Notes: generated by a model from the sequence alone, not told the origin. Numbered from the stretch's first letter, positions 10,351 to 21,200 are shown. The stretch: 50,396 nt of DNA from Tieghemiomyces parasiticus (GCA_027575765.1 JANBPT010000253.1:1-50396); one strand, 5' to 3'. A program made the numbers and translations.

Positions 10351-10654
10351 GGATCCGCGGACATGCTCGCCCGGCCGCGGCTAGTTGTCAAATTCAAGTC
10401 AGGCAATCCTTGCCAGATAGTCGATGTGTAAAGCATCTTTTACTTTAACTAAACGTTTAGTCCAAGGAGGTGGAGTCGGATCATGGGAAGGTTGGAAGCC
10501 GGCAGTATTTTGAGAGGAGATATAATACGAACAAAGAGGATTACGAAGTCCTCGACAAATCAAGAATTACGGATGTGGCGGAGGCCGATTAACGGGGACC
10601 TGGGTTAGCCACTTTTTTAAACAACCAAAATCGAAAGCAGGGAGGCACGAGGAG
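10351..10654. other. Convergent 3' region HIU hydrolase / DAHP synthase
   Basis: Two gene 3' ends meet here. The only structured element is a perfect 14-bp palindrome at 10448-10461. Confidence 0.45.
10448..10461. repeat. Perfect 14-bp palindrome
   Basis: ACTAAACGTTTAGT is its own reverse complement. It sits about 100 nt past the HIU hydrolase stop, between two convergent genes. Function unknown. Confidence 0.7.
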
Positions 10655-11767
10655 TTAGGCCCGGCGCTGGCGGCGGGCCCGCACACCTTCGCGGAGGGAT
10701 TCCAGCACCTTGACGGTATCCTCCCATCCGAGACAGGCATCGGTGACACTCTGGCCATAACGCAGTGCGGCCGGACCCTCAGCGGGGATATCCTGGCGTC
10801 CTTCAACCAGGTGACTCTCAATCATGACGCCAATGAGGGCATCGCCCGTGCGGGCCTCGCCCAGCTGCCGCTGGAGGTCAGCGGCGACGTGTACCTGGCG
10901 CGAAAACTGCTTGCTGCTGTTGCCGTGACTGCAATCGACCATGATTCGTGCGGGCAGCTTGGCGCCTTGCAGCTGCTTGGCCACGGTGGCGACATGGTCG
11001 GCGTCGTAGTTGGGACCGTCGTTACCACCGCGGAGGATCACGTGGCAGTAGGCGTTGCCCTTGGTCTCGACGATGGCACTTAGGCCCTGCTTGGTCACGG
11101 ACAGGAAATGGTGGCCAGCGCCGGCCGCCTGGATGGCGTCGATGGCAATCTTGCATCCGCCGTCGGTACCGTTCTTGAACCCCACGGGCACGGACACGCC
11201 CGAGGCCAGTTCCCGGTGTACCTGGGATTCGGTGGTGCGCGCCCCGATGGCACCCCAGGTGACCAGGTCGCCAATGTATTGCGGGGTGATGGTATCGAGG
11301 AACTCCACGCCGGCGGGTAGACCTAGCGAGTTGATGTCGAGCAGGAGCTGGCGGCCCACTCGGAGACCCCGGTTAATGGCAAAAGTGCCGTTGAGGTCCG
11401 GGTCATTAATGAGGCCTTTCCAGCCCACAGTGGTGCGGGGCTTCTCAAAGTACACGCGCATCACAATGCACAGGTCGGCGGCGGCCTCATCGGCGTAGGC
11501 CTTCAGACGGTGGGCGTACTCCATGGCCGCCTTCACGTCGTGGATGGAGCAGGGCCCCACGATCACCACCAGCCGGTCGTCCTTTCCGGACACCACCCGC
11601 TCCACGTCCCGGCGGGCGGTCAGGATCGTCCGGGCAACCGATTCCGAGACAGGCAGGTCCTCCATGAGGATCTGCGGCGGAATGAGCGGCTTGATGCCGG
11701 CGACATTGGCGTCGTCCAGCTCATTGAGGGGCTGCGGCAGGTGGTACGGGGCGCGTAGGAGGGCCAT
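10655..11767 (-). CDS. ARO3/ARO4: 3-deoxy-D-arabino-heptulosonate 7-phosphate (DAHP) synthase, class I
   Basis: An intronless 370-aa protein, the same length as yeast Aro3 and Aro4. It condenses PEP and erythrose 4-phosphate, the first step of the shikimate pathway for aromatic amino acids. Class I AroG-type motifs are all present: VIVGPCSIHD, KPRTTVGWKGLINDPDL, GAIGARTTESQVHREL, PVGFKNGTDGG, the metal-binding Cys in VGPC and His in MVDCSHGNSSK, and VMIESHLVEGRQ. Whether it is the Phe- or Tyr-inhibited form cannot be told by eye. The frame is open further upstream from a GTG, but the ATG at 11767 follows accacc and matches family starts. A TGAGTCA Gcn4-type site lies about 300 bp upstream, which fits amino-acid-starvation control of this enzyme in yeasts. 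Confidence 0.95.
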   Translation of the reverse strand: MALLRAPYHLPQPLNELDDANVAGIKPLIPPQILMEDLPVSESVARTILTARRDVERVVSGKDDRLVVIVGPCSIHDVKAAMEYAHRLKAYADEAAADLCIVMRVYFEKPRTTVGWKGLINDPDLNGTFAINRGLRVGRQLLLDINSLGLPAGVEFLDTITPQYIGDLVTWGAIGARTTESQVHRELASGVSVPVGFKNGTDGGCKIAIDAIQAAGAGHHFLSVTKQGLSAIVETKGNAYCHVILRGGNDGPNYDADHVATVAKQLQGAKLPARIMVDCSHGNSSKQFSRQVHVAADLQRQLGEARTGDALIGVMIESHLVEGRQDIPAEGPAALRYGQSVTDACLGWEDTVKVLESLREGVRARRQRRA

Positions 11768-13302
11768 GGTGGTTGCGAAAAACCCGTCGGAAGGTGTAAG
11801 GGGAGGGGGTATGATAGTGGCAACGAACACTGGGCCGGTCGGCTAGGGTTATACTGGGTGATTGCAGCGGTAAGTTGGACAGGAAATCAACAGAAACGGG
11901 GTACGTCTAGGCAGCCAGGTTAGGATACTCGGAAAAGGGCGCTGGTTATATACCACCAGGGAGGGGGGAGGTAGCGTGGACGCTGCCCCAAGCTGCTTGA
12001 ACGTAAGGCCAGCCTTGTGGTTGTAGCGAATCGGCAGCGACGAGTAAGAATCCGCCCGGCCTTTGAGTCACTACTGCCCCTGCAACGCTTCGAGTTTGCT
12101 CATTGGTAGCGATCGCTCGATAGAACGCTCCCCGGCCTGAGCAATTTTTTATTAGGGGGTCACCCGCCAGCTCAGTGCGGCGTACAGCGGCGGATTACAA
12201 GGTGCTTCTGAATCATTAGCGGCGCAAGGGCCACGGTGTCGTGGACACTCCACTATCCAATCTGACCAAGGGGGCGGCAGAGACACAGTGGACTGACCCT
12301 CGGAGTACAGACCATGGTGTGTAGTACCTAGGTCTGCTAGGTCCCTGCCAGGTCTGCCGAACGGGAAGGAGGCTATAATCGGCGCATTGCTTTGGCATGC
12401 ATGGCTGCAATGCTCATTAGATGCGCTCGTATCTGCTTGCCAAATGAGAGGTGGGCTCTAGAGCGAAACCTTTGCCAGCCTGCCTCACTAGCGTCGCCCC
12501 GGCTAGCCCCTCTCGCCGGCCAATTATCGTCAGGTGATCTGTAGGCGAATCCCCCTTATGGCAGTAGCCTACTGTCCCTGCCCAGCCCTGGACGCCAGGC
12601 GATGGCGGTTTCCAGAGCAGTGTCCAGCGTATAGTCTCCAGAGTTATACGGACAGCCGGTTGGTCTGTACGGTCGCGTGCAAGGCTCCTCCCCACTTGTC
12701 TATTGCGGCTACTCTCCTACTATTCACTCATTCCGTTACCAACCCATACCTGGCTGAGCGCCATACGCCTGCCCTCGCCCTCGTTTCTCGCTATCCGTTT
12801 ACTGTTTATACGAAGCCAGCCAGATGCAGCGGCTGCTAGGCATGGCCACGCCAGTCAAAGCCTCCGCATTGCGTGGGACGGCTGGGTATACTATGCCTCC
12901 CGCGGCCCGCCACTCACAAGTTTGGGTTTAGTGCAGGTAGCCTGTAAACTCTCGTTATCTTTTCTCCACTCTTGTTTCGAGCTGTTTTTTTACTGACCAA
13001 ACACCCGGTGCAATATCCCGGAGGAAGGAGATGGCCCACCCCATAGTGTCCTCGCTCACGCATGGCCCGAAAAGGGCCGTTGGCTTTGATAAATAGCGGC
13101 AACGCAAAGGTTTCTACCTTACTCACTTCGACCCAGCCGTGTCCTTACGGAGGTATATTTCCCTCCCTTGTACAGTAAACCAAAGTCGCCGGGCGCCGTA
13201 TCTACACACCCGCCCCCACCACCCTGCCTCCATCTTCTAAGCGTCCCCTTGGGCGCTGACCGACCCCCCCTCCCCGCATCCGCATTGCACACCCCGGACG
13301 CC
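11768..13302. promoter_or_regulatory. Long divergent region DAHP synthase / ArsB-like carrier
   Basis: 1.5 kb with no gene I can support; the open frames lack known motifs. It holds the Gcn4-type site at 12064-12070 nearer the DAHP synthase side, and a pyrimidine-rich leader just before the ArsB-like ATG. Confidence 0.45.
12064..12070. promoter_or_regulatory. Gcn4/bZIP-type site TGAGTCA
   Basis: An exact TGAGTCA heptamer about 297 bp upstream of the DAHP synthase start. It is the consensus for Gcn4/CpcA-type bZIP activators of amino-acid biosynthesis. A 7-mer arises by chance fairly often, so this is a candidate only. Confidence 0.4.
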
Positions 13303-14718
13303 ATGGACCCGCTCACCTTCCGCTCGTGGGTTTTGCTAGCCTTGGTGGTGGTGGTGGCTTGCTTTATCAACGCCCCACAAACGCTCCCTGTCACTAAGCG
13401 ACTCCGGCTACCGTTAGACTTGGTCACAATTCCGCTTCTGGCCGTCATTATTGGCTTGGCCACCACCAGTATCTCCTGGGCTGACGTGGGCAACGGTATT
13501 GCCGGGTCACAAAATGTCCAGCCTTACGCCATCCTGGTCCTACTGCTGGCCCTGGCGTGGGTTTGCGTGTCACTAGATATGACCGGGTTCCTCTCGATGA
13601 TCGCCTTGGCCGTGGTCAAACGCGGCGGCCGGAGCGGGCGGCGTTTCTTCCTGGTGATCTTCGCACTGAGCTTCGTATTCACCTTGGCCACCAATATTGA
13701 CGTCGCCGTGTTGACCTTGACCCCGGTCACCGTGTACTTTACCGAGGCCATGCAGCTCTCACCCTATGCATTCCTACTGGGCGAATTCTTCGGCTCCAAC
13801 ATCTCCTCCATGATCTTTTTCATGGGTAACCTCAACAACATTATCGTGGCCGAGGCCTACGGGATGAACTTCGCCACCTACGCCGCTTGGATGGTCCTGC
13901 CGGCCCTGGGTAGTGCCGCGGTCACCGGCGCGGCGCTGCTCCTCCAGTTCCGTCGGACCATCCCGCGCCACATTGAGCTGCCCGACGTGAACCCGCGCGC
14001 CGCTCTGAAGGAACCCCGGGCGGCCTGGGTCGGCACGTTCTTACTCATGGGCATGACCGTGGCACTGGCGGTTTCCTCGTTCTTCGCCGTGTCCGTCTGG
14101 ATCGTATCCCTTCCGTTTGGCGTGGCGGCCTGTATCGTGGACGTCGCCCGGGATCTGTGGAGCTCGCCACCCGCCCTGGACAACAAAGGCCCCTTGCCGC
14201 TACCCCGGCGCATCGCTCGCCGCATGCCCATTACCTGGGAGGTGCTGACCCGCCTACCCTACCCAGTCTTTCCATTCACCCTTTGCATGTTTGTCATCGT
14301 CCAGGCCTTAACCACGCACGGATGGACCCCACGGCTGGCCTGGCTGCTCACCCAGCTCTGTCCGGACCCCACGGCGGCGGTCTTCTCCATAGGCTTTCTG
14401 AGCGCCCTCGCCTCGGTCGTCTTTAATAATATCCCGGCCACGGTACTCTTTGTGAACGCCCTGCGGTCCCCAGAGTTTGTGGCCGACGATACCACCCTCC
14501 GCGCCGCCTATCTCGCCCTGGCCATTGGCTCCGATCTCGGGGCGCACCTTACCGTCCCGGCCGGCATGGCCGGTCTACTCTGGTCCTCACTGGCCCGGGC
14601 CAAAGGGGTCCGCTTCGACGGTCTCCGGTTCGTCCGGGCCGGGATCTGGACCTTCCCCGTCAGTGTGGCCTCCGCCTGTGCTATCTTAGCGGCTGAGCTG
14701 GCCGTCATGGGCGACTAG
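13303..14718 (+). CDS. ArsB/citrate-transporter-like membrane carrier
   Basis: An intronless integral membrane protein of 471 aa with about ten to twelve hydrophobic segments spread along its length. Motifs of the ion-transporter superfamily (ArsB, NhaD, SLC13) appear in matching halves: FALSFVFTLATNIDVAVLTLTPV in the first and SALASVVFNNIPATVLFVNAL in the second, then ALAIGSDLGAHLTVPAGMAGLLW, which resembles the GxDLGPKITPIGSLATLLW block of bacterial ArsB arsenite carriers. Arsenite, silicon or another anion, or Na+/H+ exchange, are all possible. No ArsA ATPase or arsenate reductase gene lies nearby. The start at 13303 (gccATGG) is better than the non-ATG upstream extension of the frame. The lack of introns in an intron-rich region is notable, but other genes here are intronless too. 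Confidence 0.85.
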   Translation: MDPLTFRSWVLLALVVVVACFINAPQTLPVTKRLRLPLDLVTIPLLAVIIGLATTSISWADVGNGIAGSQNVQPYAILVLLLALAWVCVSLDMTGFLSMIALAVVKRGGRSGRRFFLVIFALSFVFTLATNIDVAVLTLTPVTVYFTEAMQLSPYAFLLGEFFGSNISSMIFFMGNLNNIIVAEAYGMNFATYAAWMVLPALGSAAVTGAALLLQFRRTIPRHIELPDVNPRAALKEPRAAWVGTFLLMGMTVALAVSSFFAVSVWIVSLPFGVAACIVDVARDLWSSPPALDNKGPLPLPRRIARRMPITWEVLTRLPYPVFPFTLCMFVIVQALTTHGWTPRLAWLLTQLCPDPTAAVFSIGFLSALASVVFNNIPATVLFVNALRSPEFVADDTTLRAAYLALAIGSDLGAHLTVPAGMAGLLWSSLARAKGVRFDGLRFVRAGIWTFPVSVASACAILAAELAVMGD

Positions 14719-15070
14719 TACGGCCGGCCGAGGATTTTTGAAATCATGGGCTGGCGTGCGCCGTTGTGGTTGACCCGACTAAATACAACATTCGATGGGG
14801 GGTGTTTACCGCGTGAAGCGAGTCCGCTAGAGCCTGTCTCCCTCTCACTCTCTCTCTCCCCCATGTTGCTGAAACCTGTACCATTCGATTGTCCATGGCT
14901 TCCTGACACACATCCATTATAGATCACTTGGCAGCCTGGGGGAAAATCCCAGTCTAATTGTAACATCTCTCTGTATTGAATTGCGAATATAGATGGGTTA
15001 AAGTGATACTGCCGAACTTTCCACACTCTTAACCGTGTCCACCTTGAAGGATAGGCGGGATAATCGCGTT
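14719..15070. other. Convergent 3' region ArsB-like / TRL1
   Basis: Contains a CT-rich microsatellite at about 14836-14862. No gene is seen. Confidence 0.45.
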
Positions 15071-17443
15071 TCAGCAGTACTTGTGCAGGTATCCGGTGAA
15101 GCGAAGTGGTGGTGTTAGAGGCAGTACCCGGGGACCTTCGGTGGAGCCGCCCGGGGCGGGGCAGGCGGCCAGAGACCCGTGCCGATCAATCAGCTCACGC
15201 AGTGTTACGCCAGCCTGGATGGCCCGCACCTCGGCCGCCGTGGTACCCACCGTGATGTGCGGGATACGTGAGGCCTGCCCAGGGTATTGCCCGGCCTCGG
15301 CCTCCAGGGTCACGTGTAGGACCAACAGCCGGGTCGGGTCCCACACCGCGTAGTCAGCCCGCAGTGCGACCGGGGCAGCGGCCTGTTGGGGGTCGCTCCA
15401 CTGTCGCTCGTAGGCGGCCATCACAGAGCGTAGGGCCGGGTTCCCGCTGAGTTCCTTTCCATGCAGGAGGGTGACGTGGTGGCCGGCAGGTACGCGATCT
15501 CGGGCAGCTAGGTTATCCAGTATGTTGAGGCAGGCCTGCGCGGCGGCCGGGTCAGGCCACGATCGCTCAATCAGGGCCGCGCGGAGCACGGTCGATACGC
15601 TCTCGTCCACTTTGAGCCCAAAGTAGGCCGCCGCCGTTGATTTGGTATTCGAGCCCTTGATCTCCTTGCGCACAGTGGGCCGGTAGACCAGGGCAGCCGC
15701 AACCGCCTCGTCCAGGGCGGCCTCGGTGGGACGAGCGAAGCCCAGCCGGGCAACCAGGTAGTCCACAACGCGGTCTAAGTTGGGCCGGGTGTCGAGCATG
15801 GGGTCCAGCTCAACGGCTTCAGTCACGAGGTGGTCGGCGTCGCTGGTCGGGTTGTACGGGCGGAACGACCGGAGAAATGACCATAAAATCCGTTCGAAAT
15901 TAGGCGTCCGTCCGGGGGTCAACGACTGGTGGCGCTCTCCACGGTCGCGGACACGGAACGCAGTGGTCCGGAATACCTGTTCTGGGTCCTGGCGGTCCAC
16001 AGTCCAGTACAGGGCCACGTATCGGCAGTGCGGGAGGGCCTCGCTGACTGCGGTGGTCAGGTCGGCGCGATGCTGGGCCAGGTGATTATTGCGGTCGGCC
16101 ACCACGACTGGATGGGCCCCCAGCGCGTTAAGTACCGCCTGGTGGAACGCCTGGGCCCCGTTCCGGCGTGCGGTAATATCGTCATTCTGAACGTGGCCCA
16201 TGGTCGGGTACAGGTGTACGAGGGCACGGGCGAGGGTGGTCTTACCGCAGCCAATCGTGGCAATGGGGATCAGGACGGTGCGCGGTACTGCAGGGGGTTC
16301 GTCGGCCGCCCGGTTTCGAAGTGCTGGTCTGTCCCTAGCATCGCTTGCCATGCTCCGGAACCGCAGGAAGGCTTCACGGGCGGCGATGATTCCCTGTCCA
16401 CGCTGGAACGCCGGACCGCGTTTCGAGTCCGCCGCCAAATATCCAGGCACCCAGCGAGCATATGCCTGACTGAGCGGATTACGTGGACGCACAGGCCTAC
16501 CGGCGATCAGCCGCTTAGTCAGCTCACGCCACTCGCGGTACTGAAGGTAGGGTTCGTCGTACTTGACCTTGAAGAGCATGGCATGGCCGTCGGCCCGAGC
16601 CCGGCAGCGCACCACGAACCCCTCGATGGGCCGGCCCTCGTAGACCTTGGCCTGCTCCACGGCGTCCGTGAATCGGCGCGCCGCAGTGTAGGTGGCCTCG
16701 GTGTGCACGGCAGTCGGCCAGAACCCAAAGTGCCGGGCCACTCGGGCCACGTCATCCGCCGGCCAGGTGTGCAACGTAGGCAGGTTGCGATTCAGGCCGT
16801 GCAAATAGAGGCCGCGCATGGCCTCCGGGTACGCCAAGACATGCTCCTCGAAAGAGTCGTCGCAGAGCTCAAACACGGCAGTGGCGTGGCGCCGGTGCAA
16901 GAATCCCGCCAGTTCAGCCTCTGTGCGGCCGGCGGCAGCCAGGTGACGCCGGACCCAGGTAGCTCCAACCTCAGCATGGCTGGATTCGCCGTCTCCCCGC
17001 GGGCCCAAGGCGTGCTTACTGGTCACCAGCAGGTGGGTCGCGTCGAGGGCAGCGGCCAGGATCAGGCAGCCGTTCTCCTTAACGGTTAGTTCGTAGGGGC
17101 CTACCGTATCAGCCTCCAAGGCCTTCGGCTTGGTCGTGGGCACCTCGCCTACGTTGAAAAATTTGTCGTAACCTCGGACCACGATTTCGAAACCGGCCTC
17201 GGTGGTTCGAGTGAATAGGCCCCGGGCAAGGGTAGGGAACGGGCACGGTACGGTCCGGTACATATGCTCGGTGAAGTGCCAACTGGTCAGCGGGACCGGG
17301 GAGTTTGCGACAGGATACTCGGTGGCTCGCACGCCGGCCTTCCGACCGCGGGAGGACAGGGCAATGAGCTCGCGGCTCAGGGTGTCCAGCTCGGCGCGGT
17401 CCAGTGCGGGTCCGAGGTGAGGGGCAAGTAAAGGGTCGTCCAT
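15071..17443 (-). CDS. TRL1: Fungal tRNA ligase Trl1 (ligase, kinase and cyclic phosphodiesterase)
   Basis: A single exon of 790 aa (yeast Trl1 is 827). Three catalytic modules are visible. The T4 Rnl1-like ligase domain has the nucleotidyl-lysine motif ELTVKENGCLI, with Lys at residue 122. The central polynucleotide kinase has the P-loop TIGCGKTTLA near residue 395. The C-terminal 2H phosphoesterase has two His motifs, GHHVTLLHG and PHITVGTT. The enzyme heals and seals tRNA halves after intron removal and, in fungi with an Ire1 pathway, joins HAC1-type mRNA. ATG 17443 is chosen because the family homology starts shortly after. An in-frame ATG at 17539 would add 32 residues rich in basic and hydroxylated side chains, which could be a targeting extension or simply leader. 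The gene shares its upstream region with SLY1. Confidence 0.95.
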   Translation of the reverse strand: MDDPLLAPHLGPALDRAELDTLSRELIALSSRGRKAGVRATEYPVANSPVPLTSWHFTEHMYRTVPCPFPTLARGLFTRTTEAGFEIVVRGYDKFFNVGEVPTTKPKALEADTVGPYELTVKENGCLILAAALDATHLLVTSKHALGPRGDGESSHAEVGATWVRRHLAAAGRTEAELAGFLHRRHATAVFELCDDSFEEHVLAYPEAMRGLYLHGLNRNLPTLHTWPADDVARVARHFGFWPTAVHTEATYTAARRFTDAVEQAKVYEGRPIEGFVVRCRARADGHAMLFKVKYDEPYLQYREWRELTKRLIAGRPVRPRNPLSQAYARWVPGYLAADSKRGPAFQRGQGIIAAREAFLRFRSMASDARDRPALRNRAADEPPAVPRTVLIPIATIGCGKTTLARALVHLYPTMGHVQNDDITARRNGAQAFHQAVLNALGAHPVVVADRNNHLAQHRADLTTAVSEALPHCRYVALYWTVDRQDPEQVFRTTAFRVRDRGERHQSLTPGRTPNFERILWSFLRSFRPYNPTSDADHLVTEAVELDPMLDTRPNLDRVVDYLVARLGFARPTEAALDEAVAAALVYRPTVRKEIKGSNTKSTAAAYFGLKVDESVSTVLRAALIERSWPDPAAAQACLNILDNLAARDRVPAGHHVTLLHGKELSGNPALRSVMAAYERQWSDPQQAAAPVALRADYAVWDPTRLLVLHVTLEAEAGQYPGQASRIPHITVGTTAAEVRAIQAGVTLRELIDRHGSLAACPAPGGSTEGPRVLPLTPPLRFTGYLHKYC

Positions 17444-18236
17444 TCTCGTGGGGATTGTGGTGAAGTGCTTGTACGAACGGTGAAGTGGGGCAAAGGAGAA
17501 TGGGCTGTATAGTGTCGGGACTGGAAGGCGGAGTGGCATTGGTATAAATAGGCTAGGTGATGGCGGGGGGGGCAAAACTCAGAGTCGGCAAGGCTTGGTA
17601 CCGTTAGCAGCCGACGAATGCGTGGGGTCGACGGGCCAGATGGAAGCAATGGAGAGGGTCGCTGCGGAGGAGGTGGCTGCGGTTCCACCGACCGCAGATG
17701 TGCTCCCTAGTGACTCAAGGAGCCCGAACTTCGCGTTGATAAAGTGAAGATTAGGAGCGAGGGCCGGGCGGCAATCCCAGAGGTAGACCTTTAGTGGTGG
17801 CCCAGGCTCGGTTGATTGTCCCGCACAGGTGAGCGTGCCTTCGGCGGTCCCGGCATCCGGGGTGTCCAGACAGCATAGCACGTGACGTAAACGACCCTAT
17901 CCCTGCCGTCGGCTCCTTCCCTACTGGCACTCCGCTAGGCCCATCCCATCCTCCCCCCCGGTGGGCTGTGTCTACCTTTCAAGGTCTCAACCCCGCCCAT
18001 CGTCAACCACCACCAGCTTCCTATTAGTTTGGCTGGGCTCATTCGTGACCAACCTACAGCCGACTGTATTCCTTGTTTCAGCTACCTATCGTCGCTCACA
18101 TTCCCCGGCTCGCCCATCTTCTCCCCATCTGCATCCTGGCCATCCCCCCAACGCCTCATTGCGGGACACGTATCATTTGCGCCTCGGCCTTAGCCCGCCC
18201 CACCTCGCCACCACCCTGACCCTATCTGTCTCCGCC
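17444..18236. promoter_or_regulatory. Divergent promoter region TRL1 / SLY1
   Basis: 793 bp. A plus-strand TATAAATAG lies at 17543-17551, reading TATTTATA on the minus strand; because of its position it may serve TRL1 rather than SLY1. An overlapping CACGTG/TGACGTAA element is at 17879-17890. A minus-strand open frame at 17579-17881 has no recognisable domain and is not called. Confidence 0.4.
17879..17890. promoter_or_regulatory. Overlapping E-box and CRE/ATF-like element
   Basis: CACGTGACGTAA joins a CACGTG E-box to TGACGTAA, a bZIP (ATF/Hac1-like) half-site pattern. It lies about 350 bp from the SLY1 start and 440 bp from the TRL1 start. This is a candidate from sequence alone. Confidence 0.35.
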
Positions 18237-21200
18237 ATGAGCAGCGCCATTGCGGCCGACCGGTCACTCCAGGCTAAGCAGTCTGGTAAGTTGTTTTGGC
18301 GCGAGCCAAACGGTAGCACCGATGCGCCACTTGCCTCCCCCTCCCCTCCTTCTGCCGTACGGAAACGCCCTACTAACCTATTAACTCTCACCCCCATTGT
18401 ACGCACCTGCCCTGCAGCGGCCATTAAACGACTTCTTAACCTGAACCACGAACTCCCGACGGAGGGTACTGGTCCGACCGCGTTTACCTTCGACGCCGCC
18501 AACCGCGACAGTTTCAACGATGACGACAGCGGCAGCCTGCCCACCTGGAAGATCCTCATCCTCGACCGGTTCGCTCAGGATATGATTTCCACCTTGCTTA
18601 AAGTGAACGACCTGCGGGACAGCGGGATAACCGTCCACATGTAAGTGAGTCTATACCAGTCGGTGGCCGGTCCTGGTGGATGGAGCGGGCCGGTGGAATA
18701 CAAAACATCTTCTAAGTGTCTCTCTAGCTGAACATCCGCCTCTTCTTTCTCTAACCCTATAGTGCCACCCTCCCACATACCACCCAGGGCTCTAACAAAG
18801 GAGCGGGTTCCTATCTCAGACGCCCCCGCTGTCTACTTTGTCCAACCTACCGAAGAGAATATCCAGCAGATTGCTCAGGTAGGTTATCCCCCTTTGTTTT
18901 TGGTGAGCGGCCGAGACCAATGGCTCTCTTTTCGCCTCCGGAACTCTCCCTGCGGCCTCACCTTACGCAACCCGCCATCGGGTGGACGACCTACTCCACC
19001 CAGTTTTTAACCTGCTTCATCGTCGCTCCTCGGCCCATTCCCCTCAATGTGGTCCTCCCTGTTTTAGGATATCTCGAAGAACCTGTATGACCTATACTAC
19101 ATCAACTTTACGCGGCCCGTCCCGCGGCCGCTCCTGGAGGAACTGGCCACGTCGGTGGCCCAGGCCAACAGGGGACACCAGGTAGCCCAGGTAAGTCGGG
19201 CCGACCGGCACGCCGTCGTCTGCACTTTATACAGAAAGCAGCCTGCCCACCTTCACAAGGATATGCCAACGAGGAAGGCAATAACCAAACCACTTACCCC
19301 GCAACGTTTTCTATACGGTCTCCCTCCCCTCCCTGTCAGATTTACGACCAGTACCTCAGTTTCACCTGCCCGGAGCCCCATTTTTTCTCACTCGGGCTCA
19401 CGCAGACTTTCCAATCCCTGAACGACCCTAAGGCTTCCGAGTCGCTTATCGGCCAACTCGTGAATCAGATCGTCGACTCGCTGTTCACCGTGCTGACCAC
19501 CATGAGTAAGTAGGCCGGGCCTGACTCTCCTCTTTTCTCTCACGCTCTTCCCTCACGTCCGCCGCTGCCAAACCGCTCTCCAACTTAAATCTATGTTTCG
19601 ATTTATTTGACACCCACCCTTCCCTCAGACATCGTCCCGGTCATTCGCTGCCCGCGGGGCGGGGCCGCTGAAATGGTTGCGCACAAGCTGGACTCGCGGC
19701 TACGCGAGAATATTGCGAATTCGCGTTATAGCCTCTTCACCGAGACACTGGGGTCTGGCGGTCCAGCCAGTGCCCAGCCGCGCAGTGTTCTGGTCCTGCT
19801 CGACCGTAACTTTGACCTGCCGGCCATGCTGAGCCACGCTTGGACCTACCAGGCGCTGATCCACGACGTGCTCGACCTCAAGCTGAACCGTGTTACCTAC
19901 ACCACTCAGGAGAACAACCGCCCAGTCCGAAAGTCATTCGATATTAGCACTACCGACACGTTTTGGGCCCAGAACGCCGCTCACCACTTCCCTCAAGTGG
20001 CAGTTGAAATTGACGAGGCATCCAACCGATTCAAAAAGGAGGCCGAGGAAATCACCCGCATCGGCGGCGTGTCTAGCTTCGAGGAGATCAACCAGGTCGA
20101 CATGACTGCCAACACGAAGTTGCTCAAGTCAGCCATCAGTGCACTTCCGGAGCTCACCGCCCGCAAGGCCGTCATTGACATGCATATGAACATTGCCACC
20201 GCCCTACTCAACGTTATCAAGGACCGCCAACTGGACGTATTTGTCCAGATGGAGGAGAACATCAGCAAGCAGGTAGGTAACGAGAGTGATGAGCTCCTCC
20301 CACGACCCGAGGCGGAGTTTGCCTCCCCCTTCCTCCAGTTAACAAGGGTGTGGCCGTCCTGATCGGCGCTCTAACACTGTACCACCCCCCCCCACCCCTT
20401 GGTCAACGGTCCTACTTCCGCTTTCCTTCGCTAACCCACTGCAGAACAAGGCGGCCATCCTCGAGGCTATTCAGGACAAGGAAAAATTAGGCGCCGAGGA
20501 TAAGTTGCGCCTATTCCTCATTTACTACCTCGAGACACCAGCCATGGGCGAGGAGGACATCCAGACGTTCGAGAAGGCCCTTCAGGAAGCCGGCTGTGAT
20601 CTGGCCGCCTTTAAGTACATTGAACAGTAAGTGCCGACCCTCCGCCGGTAGCCCACAGGTATAGTGGGAAGCAGGAGCACTCCTGACCTAGGGGTCCGGT
20701 CCGTACGGGTGGCCAGTACCCATATACCGGCGCTCAACGGATCACTTATTCGCCCATCGCAACCTTCCCCCTGCCTTACCACCCCCACCCGCCACTAGGT
20801 TTAAGTCCCTGTCTAACGTCACAACCATGGCCGTCAACCCGACTGGCACCTCGACCAAGCCCACGAACGACTTCCTGGGCCGCTTCAGCGCCATCAGCAA
20901 CAAAGTAAGTCGCTGGACGACCACTGCCCCTTGCCTCCGCTTGCCTGGATCGACTGGTCAAAACTTTCACGTCTCCGCTAATCACCATTTCACCCTACCC
21001 CGTCTGTCTTCCTCCCCTTCTTCACCATTGACCAGCTCACCGATCACCTACGGGAGGGCGGTGGCAACCTGGGTAGCATCATCTCAGGTGTACGTAATCT
21101 CCTGCCCAGCCGACGCGATCTTCCGGTGACCAAGCTAGTAGATACTCTGATGACCGGGTCGGGATCCGAACGTACGCCATTCGGCGCCCTGTCCCCCGTA

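Noticed and set aside
17579..17881. Minus-strand open frame of 100 codons upstream of TRL1
   Set aside because: No recognisable motif and no supporting splice structure; it lies in the TRL1/SLY1 promoter region.
18772..18787. Nearer acceptor TATAG for SLY1 exon 3
   Set aside because: It breaks the frame after exon 2. The CACCCAG acceptor at 18787 restores the Sly1 match (ALTKERVPISDAPAVYF).
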